53,123 bases of DNA, from positions 1 to 53,123 of the forward strand of contig WPIO01000414.1 of the NCBI GenBank assembly GCA_009760855.2, read 5' to 3'. The stretch comes from Cristatella mucedo (Eukaryota > Bryozoa > Phylactolaemata > Cristatellidae). Position numbers and translations under genes: made by a program. The number at the start of each line of letters is the position of its first letter. Positions within the stretch are counted from its first letter, which is position 1. This document shows positions 1 to 11,660 of this stretch, one piece after another. Below the pieces are notes generated by a model that saw only the letters and a program-made list of their open reading frames with translations, ran no database searches and was not told the DNA's origin.

Positions 1-533
1 TCCTTCAGAGCTCCTTTGATTAAAGATCTCTGAAAGGCCTCAGCCTGCATTATGGTGCTCACATGTCGTTCGACCCCAGGTAGTGGGTTCAAGTTCCACA
101 GCTGGCAAACGTTTCGGTTGCCCGCTGCAACAGGCATCGAGTCCCCCAGGCTTTTTTGACTCGATAATAAACAAGGCGTTGGAGTCAGATGTTCTTGTAA
201 CTTAATTTTATCACTGATTAAGGGCCGCGGCAAGAGGGACCATGCAGTGCTGGCGACATAAATTGCTGCGCAACTGGGAAACAACACAAATCTCAAAACA
301 TTGAAGCTTTCTATAACATTGTGGCCAAAAAACTTGTTAACCAAAAGGGTAGAATTTAATTTTAAGAAGAGCATGCGTTTTTTTCAATTTCCGCGTGCCT
401 GCCTGCCACCTAGGTTACCAAGACACGGCCTTCAAATACATTCACCTTCACCTTGTGTTGAGGCACGGCAGGCTTCTTAGTTTCAAATCTCTCATTCTCC
501 TCTGACCCCTCCGCCCTCACTTGCTGCAAAGTT
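1..533. other. unassigned, possible SINE remnant
   Basis: I see no gene here. Near 85-98 a GGGTTCAAGTTCC stretch resembles a tRNA B box, so the first 180 bases may hold a decayed tRNA-derived SINE. The rest is AT-rich and shows no coding signal. Confidence 0.3.
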
Positions 534-1000
534 TTACTTCACACTAGTGCACGCACAAAAAAAACGCTCGCACAGACGCTCACGCACAGACCGTGAGCCC
601 AGCTGCCAGGCCGTTGGCCGGGGCCACCAGGAGCTCCCCGCATTTACGAAGCAGACGAAGGCCAGCGCCGCCAGGAGCGCTCCACCTCTCCAGCTCGGTG
701 AGGCTGTGCAGCGTCCTCTCGGACAAGTAGAGTCGGCTGCGCAGCGAGTGGGACGCTTCTCGCCAGCAGAGCTTCGTTGCCGCTGCACAGCGGCGCTCCG
801 GCGGAGCGCTCCCGCTGCTGCTGCTGCTGCAGCAGCGCAGGCTTTCCTTGGTTGGTGCTGGGCCGCTAGTCTGCGCTGCAAGTATGGCCGCCGCTGCAGC
901 CGCTCGTTCGCCCGCTGCCGCCGATCGGTCCCAATCATGCCCCGCGCATCCTCGCTAAGTGTCGATCGGGCGTCCGCTGCGTCCACGGCGCTCGCTCGCA
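534..1000. other. GC-rich CpG-dense stretch, frames open both ways
   Basis: This is a GC-rich, CpG-dense block with a short CTG/CAG run near 820. Several frames stay open on both strands, including 534-986 on the minus strand with a short hydrophobic segment. GC-rich DNA gives this by chance. It may be a promoter island or a 5' exon, but I recognise no protein and call none. Confidence 0.3.

Positions 1001-1090
<90 letters not shown>
1001..1090 (+). repeat. poly-G tract of 90 bases
   Basis: The tract is G from 1001 to 1090 apart from a single A at 1054. Such a run could form stacked G-quadruplexes. It could equally be a base-calling or gap-closing artefact. Open frames that cross it are poly-Gly or poly-Pro and are not genes. 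Confidence 0.95.
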
Positions 1091-1091
<1 letters not shown>

Positions 1092-1210
1092 GACTCTGCG
1101 ATACGAACGGATGGCTGAAGGTGAGCAAAAGCTATATCATCGATCAGAGCATGTCTGGCCAATCAACAGCTTTGCTCACACCACCCCCCCCCACCCCCCG
1201 CAGGGGGGGA

Positions 1211-2045
1211 GTGGGTCCAATTAATGCTGGTATTTTACAGGCTTACACTTGGACTATGGCTGTGGTTGGGCCTTGCCAGCAGTGGCGATGGTGTTAAGTT
1301 TTCGAGGTTGTCTCCACCTGACCTGGGTTAGCTGTAGGGCACCCACATCGACGGGGATAGAAGGGTGATGGCGCTTGATGGGACCACGATCGGATGGTCG
1401 CAAGCTACAATATGCCTATGTTCGTGCTGGTATGACCGGCAAAACTTTGTTCCTTAACACCAATTGTCGAGTCACACTAGGTGACTCGTGTCTGCGCCAT
1501 CAGCTTATCCATTGGACAGCCGAACAGAGTTCGTGGTGACTGCTTCTTCATCATTGAATACCTCGGGGAATCGGCTGGTCCAGCAACAATCCGCATGAAT
1601 CAGTAGAGCCAACAATGAAAACGTACATGTCAGGATGACTTCACTGCTCAAGCCTGAGCAGTGTGCCTCTGCATGTCCGAAGCCTTGAGCTGCTTTTTGC
1701 AACCCTTAGCCTGATCAACGCCCTGCAGAGTACCCCAGGGCATGGTCCCACCGCCCTTTCCCCTCTCACCGGTAGCAGCAGGCAGAGGTTTAATTAATAA
1801 TGGTAAAGGCAGACAATTTAAGCTCTGTGCGACCAGCAAACTCGATGATCACGTGGCTTCCAAATTATGGACAGACCTAGGCGCACAAACACGTCGTTGC
1901 TCATCGTAGCTGACTCGCCAACCACTCACACCGATGAAACCCTGAGCTTGGAATCCATAGTGCAGAGAAGAGGTTATCCGACTTCGATGGATGCTCACAA
2001 AGGCTTTGAATAGCAAAGGTCATCGCGTACACCAAAGGCTCATTG
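1211..2045. other. unassigned intergenic stretch
   Basis: I see only short frames and no recognisable repeat or exon here. Confidence 0.3.
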
Positions 2046-2049
2046 GGTG

Positions 2050-2222
2050 GAGCCGTGATGACTCACTAGGTAAGGTGGTTGCTTTTTCACACCTCGGTCC
2101 CGAGATCTTGGGTTCGAATCCTGCAGTGGTGTGATACGTATTGCTGCTGCAAGCGATGTGTGGTAGCCGTAAATGCTCTTCTGTTGCTATACAAAAAGAG
2201 GCTGTTGAATCAGCTGGTCTTT
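2050..2222 (+). mobile_element. SINE-2 (tRNA-derived) copy
   Basis: The head carries an A-box-like run (ACTCACTAGGTAAGGTGG) followed by a B box (GGGTTCGAATCC). The tail reads GCTCTTCTGTTGCTATACAA, then AGAGGCTGTTGAATCAGCT. The same tail occurs in reverse at 11492, 17127 and 31133, which defines a dispersed tRNA-derived SINE family. This copy is close to full length. Confidence 0.7.
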
Positions 2223-2554
2223 TTTCTAAAGTGGCCAGGTTTGGAGCTCACTCAATTCAGCTCAAATGCTGGGCATAATACTCCGGGCGTAAAAACTGAC
2301 AGCTTATCACACGGCTCGTGCTTTTGTTCGTCGCCTTGGCTATAAAATTATCACATAATCGGTACCTAACCATTATAATTCAGGAAAAGCAAACAATGAA
2401 TATAGTATCAGCCCAAACTGGCTGCCCAGCCATCTGCCATCAGGTGGCTGATATGTCCCACCCCCCCACCCCGCCGGTTTGAACGATGCCGCTGGTTGTT
2501 ACTTACTTCCTCATCGTTCTGGCTTTTCATTAAAAAAAAATATTTAGAGGCACT

Positions 2555-3282
2555 CACAGCTTCATTGAGAAGACTGCTTCCGAAGCTAGCCCTCACATTC
2601 GGTCGCTGTCTAAGGTTCGGTAATGTTTATCACGGTGCGGCTGGCTATAAAACTAACTCACATGCTCAACTGGTTCTGTCAAGGCTGGACTACCGCCACT
2701 GTTTCGTTTTAGCTGGAACTAACAAAAAAGGCTATTACGCCTCTGCACCTGGTGTATCAATATGGGCTGGCTGCAAGGCTACTATCCACAAATCCTGAAG
2801 GAGCTCAGCCACTGTGACTAGTGTGCTGAAGGAGCTGCCATAGCTTGCGGTCGATCAACAGATCCAGAGATTAGTTTCTTGTTCTGATCCACAAGGCCTG
2901 CTTTGGCTCATTGATAGCATGCTGAGGCTGAGCAGCTGCACCAGTTTTCAGCCTCCACGTGTCCCTAAGACCTCTATGGACAATAAACTAGCTGTCCCAT
3001 TCTTTCTGCCTGACGACCGTTGGGAACAGAAGTCTTTTGTTCTGCCTATCCTGGGCTGTGGAAATCACTTCCACGACTCTTATGCAACGACATCTACTCT
3101 CCTACTGCCGACTGTGGCACATCCGTTTTCGAGCAGGCCTGAGCTATTATTTCAATGCTAACCCACTTCTTCGACCTGCCCTCCAGACTTTGCTATGGCT
3201 TCTCACTTTCTCTCTGTTACATGAGATGAAGTGTGCTGGCTACCGTAAGCGCACGGAAAGCTACCTAGGCTTTGAGTGAGCT
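2555..3282 (+). mobile_element. LINE-B fragment, decayed reverse transcriptase C-terminus
   Basis: Interrupted frames match the C-terminal part of the intact LINE-B copy at 34216-35332. Shared pieces include SRLDYR-H (for SRLDYCNS), DNKLAVPF and a final KRTES-LG-E. Several frameshifts and stops show a dead copy. It ends where a reversed LINE-A tail is inserted. Further LINE-B-like 3' UTR reappears around 3465-3520. Confidence 0.65.
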
Positions 3283-3420
3283 ATGATAATAAAAATAATA
3301 ATAATAATAATAATAATGCACTTGATAAAGCGCCCTCAGCTCAGCGAACTCAATCTTTTCTATGTGCTTTGCATTTTTGCTGCAAAGGCAAACTTGAAAA
3401 CGATTGAATTGCTATAGTAA
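3283..3420 (-). mobile_element. LINE-A 3' tail, inserted in LINE-B
   Basis: The TAA repeat followed by TGCACTTGATAAAGCGCCCT is the reverse complement of the LINE-A terminus. It interrupts LINE-B sequence on both sides, so it looks like a later, strongly 5'-truncated insertion. Confidence 0.7.
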
Positions 3421-3944
3421 CCCCAATCACTCCAAACATTCACCCACTTAGTTCCTTGTACCGTATGTCCTTTGGGCTTTGTGGAGTTATTACAGAGAGA
3501 GAGAACTATCATTACATTACACACACCATCTTTCCTAAATTGCAGCTATTTATTTTTGAATGCTGGGCCTAGTTGACAGCAAGAGAGATCAGAGCATGCC
3601 TAGATCACTGCATCACACTACTGGTACAATGAGTAGTATTAAGCCTAGTTTGTCCTTCGAGTCCTCGATGAGCTGCTGCAGACGATCGTTTTGTGAGCAG
3701 GAAACTCGGTTCAGGTTTGTTAGGTCTCATGTAAGAGTACCGACACAATCATACAGTCTGCCAAGAATCTGTATGTAACGAACCTTCTCAGGAATGCAGA
3801 CTTGGGAAAAGTCTCTGCTTATTTATTTTGCTTGATCTATCAGCAGCAGCAGCAGTTTTGTTAAAACTGTGAGCACATATGTACCTTGCTTAAGCGCCTC
3901 TCACCTCGCATCAGGGAATCAAAAGCACTCACTTCGATGGTTTA
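3421..3944. other. LINE-B tail remnant and unassigned DNA
   Basis: Positions 3465-3520 (GGGCTTTGTGGAGTTATTAC and the GAGA run after it) resemble the LINE-B 3' UTR seen near 32330 and 34255. The remainder, including a short CAG run at 3843, is unassigned. Confidence 0.4.
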
Positions 3945-5190
3945 GGTCCTCTACTCTACGTGGAAGACTCCAGGACAGAGTATTGATTGTGAACTGACCC
4001 AAAGGTCGTCCGAAAAACTTCCGGCGTACAGGGAGTTGGTTACCTCAGGTTCTGTGGCTCGGTTCTGCTCTTCTTATGACAGTACTCTCTCTATTTGCCA
4101 TTGCGATCGTATTTAAGCACCCAATCTAGGCTTCTACTTCTATGCAGATGACACTCAGTTAGTACCTTTGGCTCTGATCCCCTCCCAGCCTTACAACTAG
4201 TCGAATTTTCTACATACCCATGTTGCATGCATTGCTGGCAACAGCACATGGATGGATCGCAAACTTTCTCAATTTAATGACAATAAAACTAGCTCGATAG
4301 TTATGGGCAAACCAAGTGTGACTCAGAAACTGAAAAGAGTATTGTTCAAAATCGGCTCTGCCAGCTATCTTCTGTTGCATCTGCACCTAATCTAGGTGTC
4401 CTGTTCCAAAGCAACCTTTCGCTAGATGAATACATCAGCTCTACAGTCAGTCTGCCTACTTTCAGCTTCATAGCACTGCTAAAATTCAAGCAAGGTTATA
4501 GGTTATAGAGCAATATAACATTCAAATGTGGTCCAAGCATTTGTGTGACATCCCATTCTCGACTTCTGCAGGTCAACTGCTTGATAGTCTACCGGCGCCG
4601 TGTGCAATCAGGCGCACACAGTTTGGTGAAAAACTCGGCAGCTGAACTTGTCTGTCGTGGCTTGTCATGAGTGGCACATGTTCCACCACTTTTCGCCGAC
4701 CTGCACTGGCTCCCAATCACGCAGCGTGTCGACTTCAAGGNCCAGCATCATAAAACCTACCTTTCTGACTCTTTAAATACCTTTAGCCTTTAACCATCCT
4801 ACAAGCCGCAAAGCCTTTGAAGACCACCCCTTTAGTTCACATACTCCCAAAGTTCTGGAACTCACTAACGACTTAAGACATCCACCTGACATGACGACAT
4901 TTAAGAGAAGCTTACAACACTGGTTTATTACAGCATTTAGGGTCCATGTGATTCGTCCTTTGTGTGCTTATGCATGCTGACACTGTGCTGCTGGTACTAA
5001 CCACATCTACATGTTGACCACGTGACTGTCACATCTAACAATGTTATGCTTGATAACATTTCGAATGTTACTGTTAATAATTTGATCATACTTTCTTTAC
5101 TGCATCTGTAAAGTGCCCAGACAGAGATTCGTTGCTCTGGGCATGCTATTCGGATGTGTTGTTAATATTATTATATTTAGGTTCTTTAGG
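3945..5190 (+). mobile_element. LINE-A copy, degenerate reverse transcriptase
   Basis: The stretch aligns by eye with the better copy at 26880-28240. It shows the YADD catalytic region (TTCTACTTCTATGCAGATGA near 4130), the C-terminal RT region and the shared 3' UTR (GTGATTCGTCC near 4948). Many stops and frameshifts, and one N at 4741, mark it as a dead copy. The family belongs to the CR1/L2-like LINEs, judged by the RT C-terminus and the (TTA)n end. Confidence 0.7.
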
Positions 5191-5750
5191 ACACGCAACT
5201 TTGTCGTATGAGCCAAGCTACGATTATGAGCTATGCTACAATGGGGCCTACTGTGCCTAGTTACCATGCTCAAAAAAGACAGCATACTACCGGCTAGGTG
5301 ACACGGGCCACTACGATCGGGCCACTACTACGGCACACGCTACTGGTTCTGGCATCCTAGCTCACGACAGCGGCGGCTAAAGCTCAGTGGGGAAGCTCTG
5401 GAAAACTTAAGTAGACGACATACTCATTCGATGATACTTATACGATCTAAATTTTGTGACTAGGCTCATGCACCGAACCAATGCATGTGAGCATCTGCAA
5501 AAAGAACACAGACCACAAAAGAGGAAAATCTATAAAAATACACGAACAAAAATTCAAAGCATAAACATCGGATCGCCATCTAATCCGCGGTATGGCATTC
5601 GTCCTTCCTGTGCAAACGAAACTCGATCGCGTATAGATAGACCTGCCGGTCATTAGCTAAGACAAAAGAATTTTGTAAGACAGACATGCTACACCGAGTG
5701 ACGATCAAGGAAGCGTCACGCGTGGGAGATGCTGACCGGGCAGCAGCAGT
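5191..5750. other. unassigned
   Basis: No gene or recognisable repeat is seen here. Confidence 0.3.
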
Positions 5751-5752
5751 CC

Positions 5753-5753
5753 C

Positions 5754-5842
<89 letters not shown>

Positions 5843-5849
5843 GCGCGCG
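5753..5849 (+). repeat. (CA)n then (ACGC)n microsatellite
   Basis: An AC run of about 60 bases passes into ACGC repeats and then GC alternation. Alternating purine-pyrimidine DNA of this kind can adopt Z-form. The frames across it are repeat translations and not genes. Confidence 0.95.
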
Positions 5850-6640
5850 AGCGCACTCACACACACGGGACCGAACAACATTCGACTCGATGCTTAAACA
5901 GGGAGCCAGTGAAGCTGAGATGCGGCATCGCCCAGACGATGGGAGAGAGCTGTAACTCTGCCCTCGTCTTGACGCTGAGCTGCTGAGCCGGAGAGCAACA
6001 GCACGAAATGAGCAGGCGTCGAAAAGAGCATTGAGCCAAGGCGGTTGTCAGGGAGAGGCGACACGGCACTAGCCGGCTAAGTACGATACCACCGCCCCCA
6101 AAAGCCACCGTGGGCGCAGCGGTGGCTTTGATTCATCACTACTAAGCACTAAGAGTTTATTTTATGCGCCTTTAATAACCGGAAAGGACGTACACGGTCC
6201 CTCAGCACTTCGGCGATGCAGCCGCGGCGGTGTTTGCGTCAGCCCGAGTCCAGCACTGCTCGGCCGCCGATGTCACGGCATCTTGCAGCTTCTAGTTCCA
6301 GGCTATCAAACGCATACACAGGAGTAAGTACGCACACAAAATTCGTTGGATAAGCTTCCCAACTTGGGAGTGTAAACGGCACGGAAGAGAGAGGGAGAGA
6401 TAGCAGGCGCGTCAGGTGGCGACGGTACGTTACCTACGAAACAATCGGCCGGTTGGTCTAGCCGCCGTACGACGTCACGAAATGCTAAGTTATTTGACGG
6501 CTTATAATATGACCAAAAATTTTGAAAAAACATAATCATATAATATAAATTATAATAGATTTACCCATTATTATAGCAAAACCTTATACCGGAAATATCA
6601 AGTATATTCGCAGATATTCAGGCTTGTGCGCACGCGCCCT
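5850..6640. other. unassigned region upstream of RpL5
   Basis: Only short frames are present. The A/T-rich part at 6540-6600 lies just upstream of the presumed RpL5 start site. A TATA-like TTATACC sits near 6583. Confidence 0.3.
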
Positions 6641-6648
6641 GAAACGGT

Positions 6649-6720
6649 CTTTTCCGGCCGAGTCAGCCCCTAAGCCGAGGCTACCACCAAGTCGTGCCCA
6701 CGAGGTTCGATTAAATTAAG
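6649..6720 (+). promoter_or_regulatory. RpL5 TOP-like start and 5' UTR
   Basis: A pyrimidine run TCTTTTCC begins at 6648, about 72 bases before the presumed ATG. Animal ribosomal protein mRNAs normally begin with C plus a pyrimidine tract (5' TOP), which ties their translation to growth signalling. The exact start site is inferred from the sequence only. Confidence 0.5.
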
Positions 6721-8598
6721 ATGGTACGGACAGCCAGCGTTCTTTTAAAAATGTAGTTTTAAGTTTAGGGTTACGATTCCCGTCGCAATGTAGTGCTTGT
6801 GCGGCCCGATGACGATGGATTTACGTCCGTGCATGTGAGACCGGTGCGTACCGCCGCTGGCCGGCCGTCCGTCCGCGTTTCTGCACCGGCCTCATGTATT
6901 CATGGCGTCAGGTGCGTGGTTATGCCATTGCATTTTATGTTTGCAGCCGTTCGTTAAAGTCGTGAAGAACAAAGCAGTACTTCAAGCGTTTCCAAGTCAA
7001 GTATCGTAGGCGCCGTGAAGGCAAGACTGACTACTATGCCCGCAAAAGGCTGGTAGTGCAGGATAGGAACAAGTACAATACACCGAAGTACCGCTTGATC
7101 GTCCGCTTCTCGAACAAGGACATCATTTGTCAGGTAAGCAGAGCGGCAACTTTCATTTCGCGCACGACAAGTCGCGATGATGCCCTCACCATTCTCTAGC
7201 GCTCGACGCAAAGCGAGACTGCATACATCACCCATAAACTGACGCGTTGACTACAGCTGCCCCTGGCGTGTAGCGTAGCCCTGGCTGGCTGTTAAAATAA
7301 CAAAAATCGCTCGTTGATACGTTCGTGCCATAGGGTAGCGTACGCTAGGATTGAGGGAGGACGTGATCGTGTGTGCAGCATACGCTCACGAGCTTCCTCG
7401 CTATGGCGTGAAGGTCGGGTTGACGAACTACGCCGCTGCGTATTCAACTGGTTTGCTGCTAGCTAGAAGGGTAAGTGTCCTTACTACGAGGCTGCGTGTT
7501 TCCAGGTGGCCAATGATGTTTTTATTTTTAAACTCGAGCTCACGAGCTGTGAGAGGTGGACTGCATACATCACCCAAATACTGAGGTCTGCCGTCGTGGC
7601 TTATCTGTGCGTCGACGCCGAGCTGTTACTAGACATTAAATCGTGGCGCCATCTTTGCAATTTAGTTGCTGAAAAAGTTCAAGTTGGATACAATTTATGC
7701 TGGTCAGCAGCAAGTAAATGGTGGGAGAGTACAACGTGGAAGCTGTGTCAGGCTCTCCTGGTCCCTTCCGTTGCTATCTCGATGTCGGTTTGGCACGAAC
7801 GACAACGGGTGCGAGAATCTTCGGAGCAATGAAGGGTGCCATTGACGGTGGTCTTGACATTCCACACAGGTTCGTACGCAGCTAATCGGTGCGTCCTTCC
7901 TTTTAACGTGCCACATGATGTTCCTATCCAGCTCGCTTCGAGACCGCGTGTCGATGATGAGAAATTTGTTCCAACGCTAAATTTTGTCTGATGGCTCATG
8001 CCAAGCTATATCGGTCTGTAAAGGTTAGTGTGAGGGTGTGTGCATTTGGTCCCTTTGCTGGTCTTTGCAGTGTCAAGCGGTTCCCAGGCTACAACGGTGA
8101 GAGCAAGGCATTTGATGCTGAAACCCACAGAAAGCATATTTTTGGAATACATGTTGGTTCTTACATGAAGCAGCTGCAGGAAGAAGACTCGGAGGTATGC
8201 GTGTATGCTGATTTAGTCGCGCTATCCGCCTCTCCACTCGTGCGGTAATACACTAATAACAAGTCTTCCTTTTCAAGGTTTTCCAAAGGCAATTTTCCCA
8301 ATTCATCAAGAACAATGTTACAGCCAGCAACATTGAGGCTATGTACAAGAAGGCGCACGTCGCAATTCGTGCCAATCCTGAGCACATTGCAGCTCCCAAG
8401 AAAGAGGTCAAGGTTAAGAGGTAGGGTCTTGTGTGTGGGCGAAATTTTGAATAGCTCGTGCTGGTGGTAAATAGAAGTGCTTAAATACGGTTGTTTTTTT
8501 ACAGATGGAATCGGTCGAAGTTGTCACTGCAGCAGCGCAACGATCGTGTTCGCCAGAAAAAGGATAGTTTCCGTAAGAAGTCAGCTGAGTCGGCTTAA
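6721..8598 (+). CDS. RpL5: 60S ribosomal protein L5 (uL18), seven exons, frameshifted
   Basis: uL18 binds 5S rRNA and sits in the central protuberance of the large subunit. Exons are 6721-6723 (ATG only), 6947-7133, 7334-7470, 7666-7869, 8071-8194, 8278-8420 and 8505-8598, all with GT-AG borders. Together they give 295 residues, against 297 in human. Landmarks are [54 protein letters not shown] and a basic tail ending KKSAESA. After removing four single extra bases (one within 6974-6977, 7334, 7359/7360 and one within 7723-7725) every exon length and splice phase fits. The first exon carrying only the start codon matches the layout of animal RPL5 genes. Retained introns exclude a processed pseudogene. 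The extra bases are either assembly errors or mark a dead duplicate. Conservation elsewhere favours assembly error. Confidence 0.93.
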
Positions 8599-8609
8599 TC
8601 TTCGGACTT

Positions 8610-8615
8610 AATAAA
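8610..8615 (+). terminator. RpL5 polyadenylation signal
   Basis: AATAAA lies 12 bases after the RpL5 stop codon. A T-rich stretch follows. The resulting 3' UTR would be very short, as is usual for ribosomal protein genes. Confidence 0.7.
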
Positions 8616-8639
8616 TTCTGAAAACTATTATATTGCGTT

Positions 8640-9309
8640 TTAATTTATATTTTGTATCAAGTTTATTTAGTACAAAAATTTTCGAGCTATCAAACATTTG
8701 CTCATAAATTGGCAATGTTGATGCAGCCATGTTACTTGATTTTAGTCATTTAATCGAGCTGACACTTGCAGTCAACTACAGAGCTAGCTTACGATGAGAA
8801 ACGAGTGGTTAGTGGCAGGACCCAAGTGGACAAGTTGCTATCGAGCAAACGGCACTGCTAAGACGTTAAGCCAGTTTTTACCTCTTGCTTGTTAAGGACT
8901 TTATATTGTACGCACGACAAGCAGCGAGATGTGTGTGAATTAATTAACGTTTACTTGCGGTTCACAACGGTTAGATAGCTCGCCTGGTCATCATTGCCAC
9001 TAAGACACCGTCGATGCAATGAATGCCCCTCACCCACTTGATGGAATTGAGCTTTCACATCAGGGCACATTGATACTTATCAAAGAATAATGGAACGATT
9101 GGCATGCAAACGAGCGCCAACAAGCTGTGTGCTATCATTGGTTAACCTCTGAGCCCTTGCATATGCTTCCGGTCTCGTAGGACGCTTGTGATCCATCTGC
9201 TTGAGGTTCCGAATCTCCAATCAACCACGTCCAACAGCCCTTTTAGGAGTCACCGCAAAGTCCATTTTGGCTTTCTTCTTTAACGAGGTTAAGTGAGCAA
9301 TCGTTCTAC
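8640..9309. other. unassigned
   Basis: No coding signal or recognisable repeat is seen. Confidence 0.3.
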
Positions 9310-9534
9310 AGGGCTGATGACACGAGTCTACACTGTACATGCTGCCACTAACCACATTTGCATGCTGACCCTGCGCATGTCACCCCTAACCATATTATTC
9401 ATTTTGCTTGTTTTTTAAGCATGCTTTTACTTACCATTCTATTGCATTTCCCTTTGCAGCAAATGTAAAGCGCCTAAAAGAGAGATTGAGTTCTCTGAGG
9501 GCGCTTTATCAAGTGCATTATTATTATTATCTTA
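9310..9534 (+). mobile_element. LINE-A 3' UTR fragment
   Basis: The stretch matches the LINE-A 3' UTR from the CATGCTGCCACTAACCACAT block through TTTGCAGCAAATGTAAAGCG to GCGCTTTATCAAGTGCATTA and a TTA run. No reverse transcriptase is left. Confidence 0.8.
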
Positions 9535-11490
9535 TCCGTTCGACAGCAGTATAACTTCCTCTGAAGAGCCTTCATGTGCATTCGCTGGTTGGTGCTGTGC
9601 TCAAGTGGTGCCTCATGACACTACTGATGCGTTCAGGGGCGTTATAGAGCTCACTCACTGCGCTTTTGGGCGCCTCACACTGCTCCTACCACCTAGCAGC
9701 AGCTTTTAAGCCCCCCCCCCATATCGACAGACGTTACTTTAAGATGTCGAATATCTACCGAAGGCCGTTTGAGCGCGAAGGAGTATACTAGAAGAATAGT
9801 AGGATAGGTGAATAGTAGAATACATGAGGAGGGTGCTTGCTGCTGCCGAAACGTTGACGAGGGCAATGAATGTTGACAATGGGTGAGTAGGGCTCTCAGC
9901 AGGCTACGAGTGGTGCCCGAGAACACTCAAAAGACAACACGCTGTTGGGTGGCTCCAGCCGCGCCAATCAGCTTCGGCTTCTGTCAAGGTTTGGGTTTCC
10001 ACCGCACCGCTCGCCTGCTGGAGGCGGCGCGTGGCACTTGCCATTTGCAGCCTGCGCAGAGAGGCAAGGAATGGACGGGGCGGGGCTCCGATTACGCTAT
10101 TGGCGGTGACCTGGACTCTCATAGTTACGGCGTGCCCCACTTCCGGCAGCTGGCCGGGTGCTGGCCGGTCGCTATTAGCCGAATCTGCGCACATGCATCG
10201 AGTCCTATGAGAGTGCACTGACCAGGTATACATTGTATCCCAGTTGCGTAATTGCGGGTCCATTTTTCGCGCTGGCGCTTCGCGTAATGGTGAGGTGATA
10301 TGACAGTCTCTCCTCAGCTGCAGCCGTTGCCCCGAGGGCAGCACTAAGCTCTCTCTGAATCAACGCGACCAGAGACATAGAGGCGTGGAGGTGAAGTGGT
10401 CGGCGAAACGGATTGATGAGCGCTGCTGTAGCGTGCCGCTTCTGACCAGGGCCCATACTCGTGCGCATCCCTTAGCTTCGATGCCGGCCCTTAACAGGCC
10501 GATCCGCTTGGGGCTCAAAGCATGTTGGAGCTCAAACTGTGTTCAGTTCTCAGTGTGTGTGATTCGCCTCTAAGTGACGATTGGAAATTTGTCAAGCGAG
10601 AACCTGCAAAGCCGGTGGTTTTGAGAGCAGGGCATAAATTGGTTCTGGTAATCACGACGCCTTCGCGATCACAAACAGCGGGCTAGGAGATAAGGAAGGC
10701 TTTCGTGGAGCGGCGGCGGTCAGTGAGGTGTGAGCAGACATGAGAAGTGCTAGCTGCCAGCTGTGAACATTTGAACTGCGGACTATCTTGCAGCACGTCG
10801 AAAGATTCTCGAGATTGCCTAAGATTCGTTACACCAGAGCGGAAATCTCAAGCTTTGAGGCTGGCCGTTTTTTTCGCTGGAGCGTTCGTTCCAAACTGCT
10901 TCCTATCGGTTGCTGAACCTAGCATAGCATGAGCACTCAAAAATCTTAATCGCTATCTTCCCTCAAGGTCATTGGAGCGGCATTACTAGTAATGGTCCTT
11001 CACTACAATTAAATATTTCTGAATATTTTGACGACTCCTTTCTGTGCTGAGCGTGGACCGAACAACACCTTCTATCTTACCTTGCTAGATGGTGCCATTG
11101 TATGAGTAAGCACTTGGAAAATTCACTCAAGCCCTGAGCCATTTGTGGCACACTATGCTGGGCTTTTTATGCGGTCTGTCTATCTATGTTGATTTCGCAA
11201 CGGCTAGTGACAATAAGACCACATTTCAGCCTGTCAGGTTAAACCAAGTCGATGGATTCTCTAGACGGACGCACAACTCAGCGCGTCGTCGGCGACATGT
11301 CTCGGAGGCCGACTGATATTTCTTTTAGAAGAGAGAACTCGAGGGCGCCGGCTAGAAAAGGTCACGAGGTTCGTGCACGAAGTGCCCGGCAGTGCAGTGC
11401 ATTGCAGTCGCTGCCTGGTGCCGTTGCTTTTTGCCGTTCGGGAAGCTATGCTTGCTATACTTATTAGCTGATTTAACATTAAATAAATAA
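9535..11490. other. unassigned, no convincing exon
   Basis: Frames at 9883-10221 (+) and 9904-10344 (-) lie opposite one another in GC-rich DNA and neither resembles a known family. A C run sits at 9711-9720. I make no gene call. Confidence 0.3.
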
Positions 11491-11491
11491 T

Positions 11492-11660
11492 CAGATGGCT
11501 GATTTAAAAGCCCCATTTGTGTAGCGGCAGAAGAGCCTTAACGGCTATCGCCACCTCCAGCAGTTGGCAATTAAGGATCGCCCGCTGCAGGATTTGAACC
11601 CACGACCTCGGTCGTGAAGAGCGAGCACCTTAGCTCCTGGCCCGCTATCGCGGTCCTTAT
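11492..11660 (-). mobile_element. SINE-2 copy, reverse orientation
   Basis: Read on the minus strand it starts with a tRNA-like head (GGTGCTCGCTC then GGGTTCAAATCC) and ends in the SINE-2 tail (GCTCTTCTGCCGCTAC). The matching tail edge on the plus strand is TGGCTGATTTAA near 11494. Confidence 0.65.

Noticed and set aside
547-1224. 225-codon + frame and its minus-strand partner across the poly-G run
   Set aside because: Much of it is poly-Gly or poly-Pro from the homopolymer. There are no splice, start or family signals.
2088-2130. Possible functional tRNA gene
   Set aside because: A and B boxes are present, but no cloverleaf closes and the tail belongs to SINE-2.
5580-5986. Three frames across the CA repeat
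   Set aside because: Their length comes from CA and ACGC repeats.
9883-10344. 112- and 146-codon frames on opposite strands
   Set aside because: GC-rich DNA with no family resemblance, and neither frame has supporting splice sites.
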